Part shown: one piece after another, positions 1 through 11,050 of the stretch
Layout of the letters: each line of letters starts with the position of its first letter
How positions within the stretch are numbered: the stretch's first letter is position 1
Source of the DNA: Astragalus membranaceus
Taxonomy: Eukaryota; Streptophyta; Magnoliopsida; Fabales; Fabaceae
Reading direction: 5' to 3'
Assembly: GCA_039519185.1 (NCBI GenBank)
Contig: CM076846.1
Location: 106,488,442 to 106,552,441 of the forward strand
DNA length: 64,000 nucleotides
The notes under the pieces: generated by a model
What the model saw: only the letters and a program-made list of their open reading frames with translations
Database searches by the model: none
What the model was told of the DNA's origin: nothing
Translations under genes and position numbers: made by a program

Positions 1-890
1 ATGGGAGAGTGAATGAGAAAGGCCGAAGGAATGAGCGAGATTAAGTGTAACACTCACACGGTTCCGACGGATTATGAGTCTCCGGATAATTTTGGTGGGT
101 AAAACCAGTTATTCTTGTAGTGTCCAGGATTCATCGTGCTCGCTAGCTTCGAGAGGATGTCGGCCCTTACATTCTCAGATCTTGGGATGTGCTTGACCTC
201 CGCGTGCTCAAACAACTTTAGCCGCTCTCTTACCCTGGCCACGTATCTCTGGAGGACCACGTCCTTCACATAAAAAACTTATTTATTCTGTGAAACCACC
301 AGGAGTGAGTCGGAATGGAGTTCGACCCTGGCGATGTTGAATTCCCGGGCGAGTAATAGCCTTGCTATGCACGCTTCGTACTCAGCCAAGTTGTTTGAGG
401 TGGAGAAAGAAAACGTAAGCGACACTTCCACGGTCAAACCTTCAGAGTTTTCAAGAATCAGTCTGCCCCACTACCTTTGCTGTTGGAGGAACCATTAACG
501 TGCAATGTCCAAGTGGGCTGAGGTCTTTCTTCTGGTGCTGGGGTGAATTCAGCGATGAAATCGGCCAGCACCTGTGTTTTCGCTGCTGATTTGGCTTCGT
601 ACTTGATCCTGAACTCTGAGAGTTCGACCGCCCATTTAATCATCCGCCCTGCCAAGTTTGGTCTATGCAGAATTTGCTTGATTGGCTGATCAGTCTTGAT
701 TACGATCTGGTGGGCGACAGAGTAAGGCCTTAATCGTCGAGCGGCGATTACCAATGCGTGAGCGAGTTTTCCACCTTTTGGTACCTAAGTTCAGGTCCTT
801 GTAGGACTTTACTGACAAAGTAGATGGGATTTTGCCTTGATATAGGTACAACGTCTCCCCTGGATCAGTGAGTTCGCGAACAGAGCTCAG
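1..890 (-). pseudogene. Remnant of Tat-type Ty3/gypsy pol (RNase H region)
   Basis: Read on the minus strand, 754-458 gives the end of the first RNase H domain and the linker (ARRLRPYSVAHQ, LAGRMIKWAVELSEF, VLADFIAEF), and about 457-72 gives the second RNase H domain, ending in PRSENVRADILSKLAST. The same order occurs in the complete element C at 41.6-45.5 kb. The reading frame is interrupted, near 455 and again in the 755-890 stretch, where GETLYLY is followed by a short internal deletion. Gag, protease and most of the reverse transcriptase are missing, and the RNase H remnant lies almost directly against an LTR. Integrase, if present, would lie off the left edge of the window. It is a dead fragment. 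Confidence 0.85.
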
Positions 891-1170
891 GGTAGGTGTA
901 CCTGCAAAGACACTCCCACGACTAACTCAGGCAAGAAGAAGTCAAAGCAGGAAGTGAGGTCGTGAGCAGAGCTGAGGGTGGGTGTACCTTTCCGCGGGAG
1001 GGTTGACCTCTATTTATAGAGTTCGGTGGAGCCCCCCCAGCCGTAGGATCAACCGGCTTGATCTCAGCCGTTGAACTGCTCCCAGCTCGCTTAGGAGCAC
1101 TGTGTGCTACAATGTCCTAGGTTGGTTCAGGCCTTCCTTATGGATTGGGCCCTTGGCCCAGTCCAGAACA
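891..1170 (-). repeat. LTR remnant of the deleted Tat element
   Basis: This stretch shares its layout with the LTRs of elements A and C: a GGTGTACCTGCAAAGACACT segment (compare GGTACCTGCAAAGGCACT in C), a TATTTATAGAG stretch that reads as a TATA box on the minus strand, a GGGCCCTTGGCCCA block, and a terminal CCAGAACA at 1163-1170 like the CCAGAACA end of the C LTR. The outer edge at 1170 is clear. The inner edge is a guess because coding sequence joins it through a deletion. Confidence 0.65.
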
Positions 1171-1798
1171 GTAACATAAATTACTGATTTAATAAAAATA
1201 TTGAAACTGTAAATTAAGTCATCGACAAATTATTTTGCCATATTTTACATGTATTTTAAGGTGAGAGATCAACTAAGTGTTTCACCGATAAATCACTAAA
1301 ATTGACAGTAGGATATGAAATTTAATACTTGTTGATTCAATAGCTGGCCATAGCATTTTAATATCTTAGTTTAGGAGTGAATTAAGCTAAAAAGGAGGTT
1401 AATGGATTCCACTTTACTTAACAGCTTGCCAAGTCAGTATTCGGGACACTTTCGATATAAAATCCCTCGGGAGAAATATCAGGGCTCTAAAAAGAAAGTT
1501 GTAGCCGTGGGCCGTGGAGTATCGCCCTCCCCGGCCCGCCCGCCCGCGCGACCTTGTCTGGGAACATTGTGGAAAGCTCCGAACATTGAATTCAACTATT
1601 CAAGTGTGTGTGTGTGTGTGTGTGATGCGGTAAATTGAGCTTTCGATTCCATTATTGGAGTCAACGAATATCCCCAATCCGTTACGCCATGCTCCGCCAC
1701 GTATGTTGATAGGTCCCACCTAAATCCTGACGGATTATCCCAAAAAATGAAACAAAACGAAATCCTTTGATAACATTAATTTAATTCGACGGAAAAAT
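1171..1798. other. Intergenic stretch with a GT microsatellite
   Basis: No gene is recognisable. A GC-rich patch lies near 1500-1560 and a (GT)11 tract at 1601-1623. The open frame 1402-1638 has no recognisable features and runs through the simple repeat. Confidence 0.6.
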
Positions 1799-2193
1799 GA
1801 GGTAATACCCAATTTAGTCCCTGACTTTTCAAAAATATTCAATTTAGTCCCTGACTTTTCACAAGTATAAACTTAATCCCCAACATTTACAAACGTGTGT
1901 CAATTTGGTCCTTCGGTCAACAATTGTTAATAACGGATCTGATGTGGCCGTTAAGTGCCAATGTGGCAAATGTCAGGGACCAAATTGACACTACAAAAAA
2001 AATAAGTCAGCATGCCACATCACACAAATGTTGGGGACTAAATTGACACTTTTTTTAAAAAAAAAATAGTTTGTTACTAGGACCAAATTGATACTACATT
2101 ATATAGTCGGGGATCTAATTGACACACGTTTGTAAATGTTGGGGATTAAGTTGATACTTGTGAAAAGTCGGGGACTAAATTGGGTATTACCTC
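1799..2193. mobile_element. MITE with long terminal inverted repeats, probably Mutator-like
   Basis: The stretch opens with GAGGTAATACCCAATTTAG and closes with its inverted form CTAAATTGGGTATTACCTC. The inverted pairing continues inward for over 100 bases (TAGTCCCTGACTTTTCACAAG against the opposite strand near 2150-2175). The sequence CGGAAAAAT flanks both sides, at 1790-1798 and, after two extra bases, at 2196-2204, consistent with a 9-bp target duplication as made by Mutator-like elements. There is no coding capacity. It ends about 60 bases before the start codon of the next gene. Confidence 0.75.
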
Positions 2194-2253
2194 TACGGAA
2201 AAATCACTCACTTCAATTGATTTGATTCATTAAGCTAGCAATTCCTCTCCTCG

Positions 2254-5200
2254 ATGCTTCCCAATTCTATTTCTCGATCCCTCGTCCTGCTATGGTGGAT
2301 CGTAATAATAGGGTTAGGATGCGTTTCGAGTTTTGGAATTGCATTGAAGGTGCCGTTTAGAGTAAACGACGTGCTTCCCGTTTTGCCACGTGGTATCTCG
2401 TGGCCGGTTCTTAATAACTTTCACAGTGCCGTCGATTTGCTCCCTTATTTTGTTGGCTCGGTTACTCCCTCAAATGGATCAATTCAGTGGAAAGGAGCTT
2501 GCTTTTATGAAAACAGAGCCACGCTTCAGTTCACCCCCGGTGAAGAGATGGGTGGTGCCGTTCTCTATCTCAAGGTTTCTTTCCCTTTTTGCTCTCTTTT
2601 CAGCTTTCATTCCTAATTTTAAATCATTTAAATAATAATTAGTAAAAGTTAGTTAGTCCATATCACATGACATCAGTTATTCTATTGCAAATTGTGTCAA
2701 ATTATTATATTAAGAATTTCAAGGATTGATTTATCAATGAGAAATAGCCAGATAGGTGCATTCACTTGACTGTTAGTGTAACTTGGTTTTACATCTGCAT
2801 TTAATGATAGCTTACTATTTTTAGTAGTTGTTGTTAAAATTCGATTACAAAAGTGGCTCACTTGGCAAAATACTGAATTCTTATTCGATGCCAGTTTAAA
2901 ACTTGTTTACAGCTGCCATTGGATGCCCATTAAACTCTTTAAACTTGTTTATTTACAACTGAAACTGCATACCCTTTAAACTTGTTAACAAATTCTTATT
3001 CTTATTATATGCACATGTTTTACAAATTCGTCCAATCATATTTTCCGTGTGATGTTTTACTTTGTGGGTGTTTGCAATCTTCATATGATAGACTGTGTAA
3101 ATGATGCTTGAATGGAAGTAGTTATTTAACTCTTAATTTAACTGACAAAGTGTACATCTATGAAATAATTAATTTGATCTTCAAAATGCATGTTCATTGT
3201 TCAGGAACTTTGAGCCTAATAGTCTGCATGTAGGAATTAACTTAGACCAAGTTATTCATGAATGTATTTGATCTTCAAAAATGCATGTTGAGGAGCTTTG
3301 AGTTGAGCCTAATAGTCTGCATTCAGGAGCTTTGGTTACTTCACTTTGGTTTGAAATAGTTGTTGTTTTACAGACAGATGCTGCACATAGCTGGACCTGC
3401 ATGGATCTCTATGTTTTTGCAACTCCTTACAGAATTACATGGGATTACTACTTCTCTTCACGAGAACACACCTTGAAGATTGACTCCTGGGAGGAGCCTG
3501 CAGAGTTGGAATATGTATTTTTTTTGCTTGTTATTTGTTTAGAAATCTTATTTTGCAAACCAATTTTGAAGTTCTGTTGTTATTGAATTGAACAGGTAAA
3601 GCAACATGGGGTTTCTGTGTTCCTCATGCCATCAGGAATGTTGGGAACCCTGCTTTCACTGATTGATGTTTTACCTTTATTCTCTAACACTGTGTGGGGT
3701 CAGAAAGCCAACCTAGATTTCCTGACGAAGCACATGGGTGCTACGTTTGAGAAACGCAGTCGGCCTTGGCGTGCAACTATCGACCCTGCAGATGTTCATT
3801 CAGGAGACTTCTTAGCCGTGTCAAAGATCCGTGGTAGGTGGGGAGGTTTCGAGACTCTGGAAAAGTGGGTGACCGGTGCGTTTGCTGGTCATACTGCGGT
3901 TTGCTTGAAGGATGACATGGGGAATTTATGGGTTGGTGAATCAGGACATGAGAATGAAAAGGTACAACAAAAATGATTAAGTGTTTCTGGGTTTTATTTT
4001 TTTTCTTACATGTAATGCCTGGTGAAATGGAGTGTTATCTTTGCCATTGCTTCATAGTTGCTTAGGTGAATCGTGACTCACCTCTCAGTTCTATTTTAGT
4101 TGATCATAGTGTTATAAAACCGAATTGTCTTATTTGGATGGTCTGTCTTTGCAGGGTGAAGAAATAATAGTGGTAATTCCATGGGAAGAATGGTGGGAAT
4201 TGGCTCTAAAAGATAATTCCAACCCACAGATAGCCTTGCTTCCTCTGCATCCAGAAGTGCGTGCAAAATTTAACTCCACCGCAGCATGGGAGTATGCTCG
4301 GAGCATGTCCGGAAAGCCATATGGTTATCACAATATGATATTCAGTTGGATTGACACTGTAGCTGACAACTATCCTCCACCTCTTGATGCTCACTTGGTA
4401 GTAAAGTTTTCCTTATTAGTTAAAAGTTAAAATGCATTGTAAGTGCACGATCAAGCCAGTGACTGTATGAACGACATACTGTTTTTTTATAGACTACTAG
4501 TATATATTTTACGAAATAATTATGTTTGAACTAATTGCTAGAAGGTAATTGTAATCCTAAGTGGAGAAGAGTCTAGGAAAAACAGTTACAGCTTTTGGCT
4601 TTAGAAAACATGTTACTTGTTATAAGAGACACAGCATGGTTAGTTGAAGTTACGCTAATTGGTCATGATGCCTGCATGTTTTGTTTTTCTCCTAGAAGGG
4701 AAAGGGTTTCACTTTCTCCCGTAGCTTGGCTCTCCCCTCCCTCTATTCCCTTCTAATCTCAGATTCAAAAAAGGGATCAACTTAAAAGTGTTTTTATTAT
4801 TAAGCTTGTTAAGTTCAGACTTCAAGTGCTATGAATGTCTGGTTCTGAATGACGTTTACTCCTTGCAGGTAGTTTCTCTGATGTCTATGTGGACTAGATT
4901 GCAGCCAGATTATTCTGCAAATATGTGGAATGAAGCATTGAATAAGCGGTTAGGTACTGAGGTAAGTCTTCTAATAGAGTATTACTGTACAGATTATTTC
5001 GTTCCTATTTCAGATATAGTAGTCGTGCTATTAAACTCTCTGGAGCCTTGGTGCTTGTATTGTAAATTGCAATAGCAGATTTATCATTCAGTTTAAAATT
5101 TCATCAGAATTTTATTCCCTGTTTTCCTCTCTTTCTCTCTACTTATATTGCACGCTAGTAAGTCTTGGCACTGGTTTAAACCTTTTAGTGTGATAAATAG

Positions 5201-6372
5201 TATCCATTTGCTCCAAGTACGTAAAGTCTTGTTTCTTTTTCTTTTTACTTAATTTCTAAATTAAATGAGTTCTTTAAGATTAAAGAGAAAGGGGGGTGAT
5301 AAGTTCTTCATTGCTAAAGAAACCACCTTAACATTCCGATAGTTCCATTCTAATCAAATCACCCAAGTTTAGTCTTTCTTTGATTTCTTCTACTTTATGG
5401 CGAACGGTTCTCAATCAAAACCAGAAATAAACTTATCTGCAATGATCTCTGGTGCTATTCATTGATTACAAAAGATTCAATCTGGAAATATTTACTGTCT
5501 TTTAGTTTTAGTTCAGGACTTCCTTTTTCATATTGAATGTAAAATTTTATCGAGGCCTCTAAATGTTGACTTTGTTTCAATATGGAAATTTGTTTGTCTA
5601 ATGTGAAATTCCTTTATGTTTGAGTTTATAGGACTGGGAATCTGGGACATGCTGTTTTATTTAATTTCTTGTAAGTTTGTGTCTGGCTCTCACTGATAAG
5701 TGATAATGAAATGTTTATATAGTTTCTTATGGGCAACTTCCGGCGCCAAATACCACCTCGCTGAGTTTATTTATTGGGATGGCAGGACTTCCATGGCATA
5801 TTTTATCAAATTATACTCTAGTTGGTTGCTTTTTTCATAGTTAATGAGATTTATTATTTTTGTATGCTTTCAGGGTTTGGATTTACATGATATAATAGTA
5901 GAGACCGAGAAGCGCGGGATACCATTTGATCAATTACTCACGATTCCCGAGCAAGATGAATGGGTATACAGTGATGGGAAGTCAACCACATGTGTTGCTT
6001 TTATTCTTTCAATGTATAAAGAAGCTGGAATTTTCGGTCCCGTTTCTAACTCCATTCAAGTAACCGAGTTCACCGTAAGTTTCAATGCTGTGTTTACACG
6101 AACATTTGGACATTATACTTTGCTTTCCCCTCTAATGTGTCTGTTTTTTTTTGTTGCAGATTCGTGATGCATACATGCTCAGAATTTTCGAGGACAACCA
6201 AACACGCCTACCAAGTTGGTGCAACAATGAGAATGATCAGCTTCCATTCTGCCAGATTCTTGGTGAATATAGGATGGAACTGCCTGGATATAATACCTTG
6301 GAGCCATATGCCAATATGAATGAGTACTGTCCTTCTCTTCCTCCAATTTATGATCGGCCTTCTCGATGTTAA
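2254..6372 (+). CDS. Seven-exon gene, uncharacterised membrane or secreted protein, probable permuted NlpC/P60-type enzyme
   Basis: Exons 2254-2574, 3374-3514, 3596-3961, 4155-4397, 4869-4961, 5874-6074 and 6160-6372 join to about 525 residues. Every junction is GT-AG and all six introns are phase 0. Residues about 8-30 are strongly hydrophobic (LVLLWWIVIIGLG), a signal peptide or anchor. From residue 224 the order is a GDFL strand, a GHTAV strand with His253, a GKPY motif at 329-332, and then TTCVAF with Cys428 at the start of a helix. His before Cys is the permuted order of the YiiX/YaeF branch of the papain-like NlpC/P60 superfamily, which suggests a cysteine amidase or hydrolase; that is inference from motifs. 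I do not recognise a named gene. The start is the first ATG of the open frame, about 60 bases after a MITE. Confidence 0.85.
3174..3330. repeat. Imperfect direct duplication in intron 1
   Basis: Two copies of a roughly 63-base segment beginning TTGATCTTCAAAA start at 3174 and 3268. Each includes GAGCCTAATAGTCTGCAT. They lie inside the first intron of the papain-like gene and have no coding role. Confidence 0.7.
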
Positions 6373-8002
6373 ATCCATCACTTATCCATCATATGTTAAA
6401 TTTATCTGTGGGCTTCAAGTGCTTTGCTGTTCTTATACTATCTATAAGAGATATATGCCAACGCCACACTCTCTATCATACTCTTTTCAACATATTCTTC
6501 TATTGGTTGAAATTTATATGGGTCCCACCAAATTTACATGAAACCCACATAGTTTGACCGATTTGAATTCAACTAATGAGGGTGTTAGAAAATTAGTGTT
6601 AGAAGGTATGTTGCTACTTGCTACCACTTCTCTTGTCTATAAACCACGGGACGCACAACAATGCATATGTATAATTTTTGTGCTAATATTAAAGTTGCTA
6701 CCACTTCTCTTGTCTAAAAAAAATTCTCCATGGTTGCCCTAATATTGAAGTTGAGAATTTTATAGGCACACGTGAAATTTGGGAATGCAATTTTTCACTA
6801 TGGGGATCCCCATGGAGATTGCTCCATTTGGGGTCGTGCAGGAAAGGAAGTTATCATTGTGGGTACAAATCGACTTATGCATTTGTTTGGTGCCAAAATC
6901 CTTTTGGTTTAGACATGTCTTGAATGATAGAATAAAACACGTGTCTTAATTTGACAAAGAAACGATTGTGCGTCAAGAATATGTAAGTACATTGGAGAAA
7001 GAAAGTAATTTTTTTACTAAACATGAGGAAAACTCGACAAGGATCTTGTTATGGTTATCAAAGTAAAGACTATCTTGATAGCCGCCAACGTGAACTTATT
7101 TAGATTTGCCAAGTGTTGTTTTTTTTGATGAAATTGGAGTTCATAAGATAAGTAGGCCATTTAGGATTTGTGAAATAATGATAAAATATTACTTTTTCCA
7201 CATACAAAACGTAATATATTTAACAATTCCCACTGTCCAGATTCATTTTTAACTACAAAAGTAGTCCTGTGAGGCCATTCTCTTTTCAAATTCATACTCT
7301 TTCAACTCCATTTAGACATCTACGACTCCGATGGCTTGGTTTAATAAATTATTTCTCAATTATTTTTATGCTTTATCTGCTAGTTACTTTCTTTTCATAT
7401 TATCACTTGAATACCTTAGGAACTTTATGGTAGTATGCAGCTTAAAGGATGCCTTCCCTTTTATTGAAGTCTTGGTTTAAGAGAAGAGATATGGTCATGG
7501 TTTTGATTTGTACCTCATTCCACCAACCGAAATATAGTAGCTCAATTAGATCAGCAACTGATTTATAAAATCAACCACTCCTTATTCCTACACTAGCAAT
7601 TTCAGTCAACCTAGTATTAGTATACTAGCAGCTTCTTTATTCTCATATGTAAGGTGATAAAATCCTTAAAATGTTGTTTTATCAGTAACCATTAACCACT
7701 TAAAATAGAAAAGTAAAAGAGAAATAAAACCAGTAAATTGAATCAAGATAAATTTAAACTTAATTTTTTTATGTATTTTACATAATGCTGTCATTCTCGA
7801 AAGAAATGTGCAAAATGTTCATGCTTTCAGCAAAAACTATCCACTATGCCCTATGTCCCCAAATCTGTTCAAAGCTCTTGTATGCACTTTATTGAAAGAG
7901 AATAATAATCTCTTGCAGCTACTTCTCCCTTTCCCTGAATGGGTAGTTGGTTGCTTTATTGCAGTCACCTTCTTCTGTTTACTAAGCACCTAATGCTTTG
8001 CT
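6373..8002. other. Intergenic, nothing recognised
   Basis: AT-rich sequence downstream of the papain-like gene. The short open frames here carry no recognisable motif. Polyadenylation of the upstream gene presumably falls in the first few hundred bases, but no signal is distinctive enough to place. Confidence 0.5.
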
Positions 8003-8007
8003 ATCAC

Positions 8008-8186
8008 CGTTAGAATAGACAATATTTTATTTGTATAGCTCACTTAGATGAGTTTTGTACAGTTGCTAGTTAGTTAGTTTTAGTAACTGGCCCAGCTTCC
8101 TTTACCTGGCTCGGTTATGTACATTGTTGTATATATAGGGATTGATCTCTCATTCAATAAACAAGTTCAGTTTTATAATTCTAACA
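8008..8186 (+). repeat. 5' LTR of the copia-type element
   Basis: Begins CGTTAGAATAG (the expected T of TG is mutated to C) and ends TTCTAACA. It contains TATATATAGGG near 8132 as a likely TATA box and CAATAAAC shortly before the end. It differs from the 3' LTR at only a handful of positions. Confidence 0.85.
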
Positions 8187-8198
8187 TGGTATCAAAGC
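8187..8198 (+). other. Primer binding site, initiator tRNA-Met type
   Basis: TGGTATCAAAGC lies immediately after the LTR. The canonical plant copia site is TGGTATCAGAGC, so one base differs. Confidence 0.8.
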
Positions 8199-8257
8199 AA
8201 AAAAAAAATAATAATAATGCTGAACTTCACTCTCTTCTCTCACGGGTCTCTGGAAAA

Positions 8258-8314
<57 letters not shown>

Positions 8315-9908
8315 TTCTTCTCCCTCGCGAGTCTCTTTCTCAAACCAGTAACCGTTCCTCCCCAACACCATACCCCAGCGTTCACCATCTCCATAACTCA
8401 GAGTTCACCATATCCATTCCTTCTGCGTTTTTCCTCCTCTTCACGGATCTGGTTTTCCTCTTCCCTCTCGCGAGGCCTCTCTCTCAAAAAAAAACCGTAA
8501 TCGTTTTTCTTCTCCCTTCATCGCACTGTTGCAGCGATGCTTTCTCTCTGGATCTTGATCTGCTTCTACCTCGATTTACTGCACCAAAACGCAGCTTCGG
8601 TTCTCTTTGGATCTCGATTCAGTTTCTCCTTTCTCAGATTCAAGATTGCAATTTGATTCAGGTTTTTTTTACTCTCCTCTTCTACAATCACTTTAGATTC
8701 ATTGTGCGTTGTGATTGTTCTCGGATTCTTGATCAGAACCTTGTTTTTGGTTCTGAATCGTCCTCTTAAATGGATCTTGTATCCTTCTCTCTCCCGATTT
8801 TGGCCTTTGACCTAGATCGGCTCCTCTTTGGAATTTCGATTCCTTCTCAGATTCATTATTAGAATCTTGTTTTCAGTTTCCTTCTTGCTGCGATTTTGTA
8901 ATTGTTAATCGCTATTTTTCGTTTCTTTTGGCTTTACGATCTGGTTCATCGCGCCTTAAGCTTCGATTTGCTTCGGTTTTCGATTTTCCTCTTTTTTGAC
9001 CTAAATCGCAATTTGATTTCTGTGTTCTTCCTCTCGATCGAATTCTTGATTCGTTTTCCTTGGAATCTTGAATCGACTTCCTCTCACCTGTTTTCTGAAA
9101 TTGAAATTCGTGTTACGTTTCTGCCTCGAAATATTCTCTTATCAGTGTTAATGATTTGCTTCTGTTTTTCTGATTTCCAATCGCGTTCTTGCTCCGCGTC
9201 GCGTTTTTCCAGTTCGCGTTCTATTTTCGTTCTCACTGTGCATAACGTTGTTGATCTCTGAATCTGAGATTCTCATTTTTTATTGTAATTCCTTTTATGT
9301 GTTGTTCTGATTCTGACTTCCTGTGTTAGTTATCAGTGTTCCTTCAATTTCTTCTTTCATTTTCGCTCTAATTCTGTTCTTGAGAATCATTATCACTGAT
9401 TGTTAGTGATTATCACTGATTGTTACTGGTTCTTTGGATTACTAGTTGCTTATTACTGTTACTGGTTTCTTGATCTGTGAATCAGATTCTATCAAGAAGG
9501 GAAATTATCTTGATGCTGGATTTCAGCAAGCATCTAAGACTGTTTTGCTACTTGTTTCTGGTCTGGTTGCCTCTGGATTATTGTTACTGGATTTTCTTTT
9601 GGATTATATGGTGCTGATTGTTGATGATTATTTGCTGTTATTGACCCTGCCAAGTACTATTCCGATCTTGCTACTGGTTTGTGCTGGTTTGATGGCTTTG
9701 GCATCAATAAGCCTAGAAGCTGCAGCCTCTGGTGTTTGTTTTTGGCCAAGTATCTCAAGTGCAGGACATGCTGCTGCTTTGCATGATTGCCTGAGCCTCA
9801 TAGCATTTTTTAGATGGCTGCTGTGTTTCTTGTTCTATTAGGAATAGACAATTTTATTTTTCCTACTCTTCTTTTCAAGCTGCACATGATTGTTACTTAT
9901 GGTCCAGC

Positions 9909-9919
9909 TTGAGGGGGGC
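9909..9919 (+). other. Polypurine tract of the copia-type element
   Basis: TTGAGGGGGGC sits directly before the TGTTAGAATAGG start of the 3' LTR, in the place and composition expected of the plus-strand primer. Confidence 0.7.
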
Positions 9920-10098
9920 TGTTAGAATAGGCAATATTTTATTTGTATAGCTCACTTAGATGAGTTTTGTACAGTTGTTAGTTAGTTAGTTTTAGTAACT
10001 GGCCCAGCTTCCTTTACCTGGCTCGGTTATGTACATTGTTGTATATATAGGGATTGATCCCTCATTCAATAAACAAGTTCGGTTTTATAATTCTAACA
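9920..10098 (+). repeat. 3' LTR of the copia-type element
   Basis: TGTTAGAATAGG to TTCTAACA, the same length (179 bases) as the 5' LTR, followed by the ATCAC target duplication. Confidence 0.85.
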
Positions 10099-10103
10099 AT
10101 CAC

Positions 10104-11050
10104 TTTAATCAAACTGTGTATTTATAATGCTACACTTGTGCTAAGTTTAAGATATTTCATATCACTTTACCTGAATAGGATCAGCTCCTGATTGATCTTC
10201 TTGTGGCTGAGGCTGCAGAAACTTTCTAATATTTCTGCGATGAAAACCATAAAAAAAGGATTTTCTATCTTTGTTGAAATTATTTTTTAGAGTTGACTTC
10301 GTGGAACAATTGGGTACGTGATTTGAAAAGCAAAATAAAACTAAAATACAACACAATGAGGTTGTTCAACACGGAAATGTTATAATCAAAGTGCGAACCA
10401 AGGAAATTAGAAAATTGTCATTTATAAACTCAACTAACTCAACTAACCAATGCTTCATAATTCATATAACTCCTTTGACAAAAATATCTTAAGCAACAAC
10501 AAATTTTAAAATACAAACAAGAGATCAAACAGAACTAGCAGAGTAACAGAGTCAAATTCTATTCTATGAACAAAAAAAAAGTAACAGAATCAAACAAGAG
10601 AAAAACACATCTCAATTTTTTATTTATAATTAATCCAGTGGCTTCACAATAAACATTTTTTAAGGTACTTTCAGAATAAATAATTAAAATCATAGAATCA
10701 TTCCTAATTCATTATACCAAAAGAGTTTATAAAAAACATTTATCCTTATGTTGTTGAATTCAATTAATCCTCTTCAATATATTTTCTTTTTGTAGGTACT
10801 TCAATATTTTTATAATATCCTGATAAAAACTCAAGCTTAACGTGTCATGGCGTTGAGCTTCTAAGTACTTACCGTGGAAATTTCAAACAGAAGAAGCACA
10901 AGTTTTTCAAACATCATCAATCATCATCACCAAACAGTTCCTTGACGAAGACTTTGAAACCCATCTCTCTCCCCTCAAGTATCCTTCTTATCCTCCTTCT
11001 TCATTTCTCAGCTTTTTCAGAATCCCGTTTCGTTTTCTCATCAACCAAAC
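10104..11050. other. Upstream region of the metalloproteinase gene
   Basis: AT-rich, no gene. A TATTTTTATAATAT stretch at about 10803-10817 could serve as a TATA box, leaving a leader of roughly 200 bases, but this is weak. The open frame entering from about 10942 has no ATG. Confidence 0.35.

Larger units (their letters stand above)
8008..10098 (+). mobile_element. Non-autonomous Ty1/copia-type LTR element (2.1 kb)
   Basis: Two 179-base LTRs at 8008-8186 and 9920-10098 are flanked by the 5-bp target duplication ATCAC (8003-8007 and 10099-10103). The first LTR is followed directly by TGGTATCAAAGC, nearly the complement of the 3' end of initiator tRNA-Met, the usual copia primer. A GAGGGGGGC purine tract precedes the second LTR. 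The 1.7 kb between them shows no gag, protease, integrase or reverse transcriptase motif; it holds a CT tract (8261-8307) and T-rich sequence. It must have been mobilised by enzymes of another element. Confidence 0.88.

Noticed and set aside
8308..9841. Several open frames inside the copia-type element
   Set aside because: No retroviral or other domain is visible; the sequence is T-rich, which favours stop-free hydrophobic frames.
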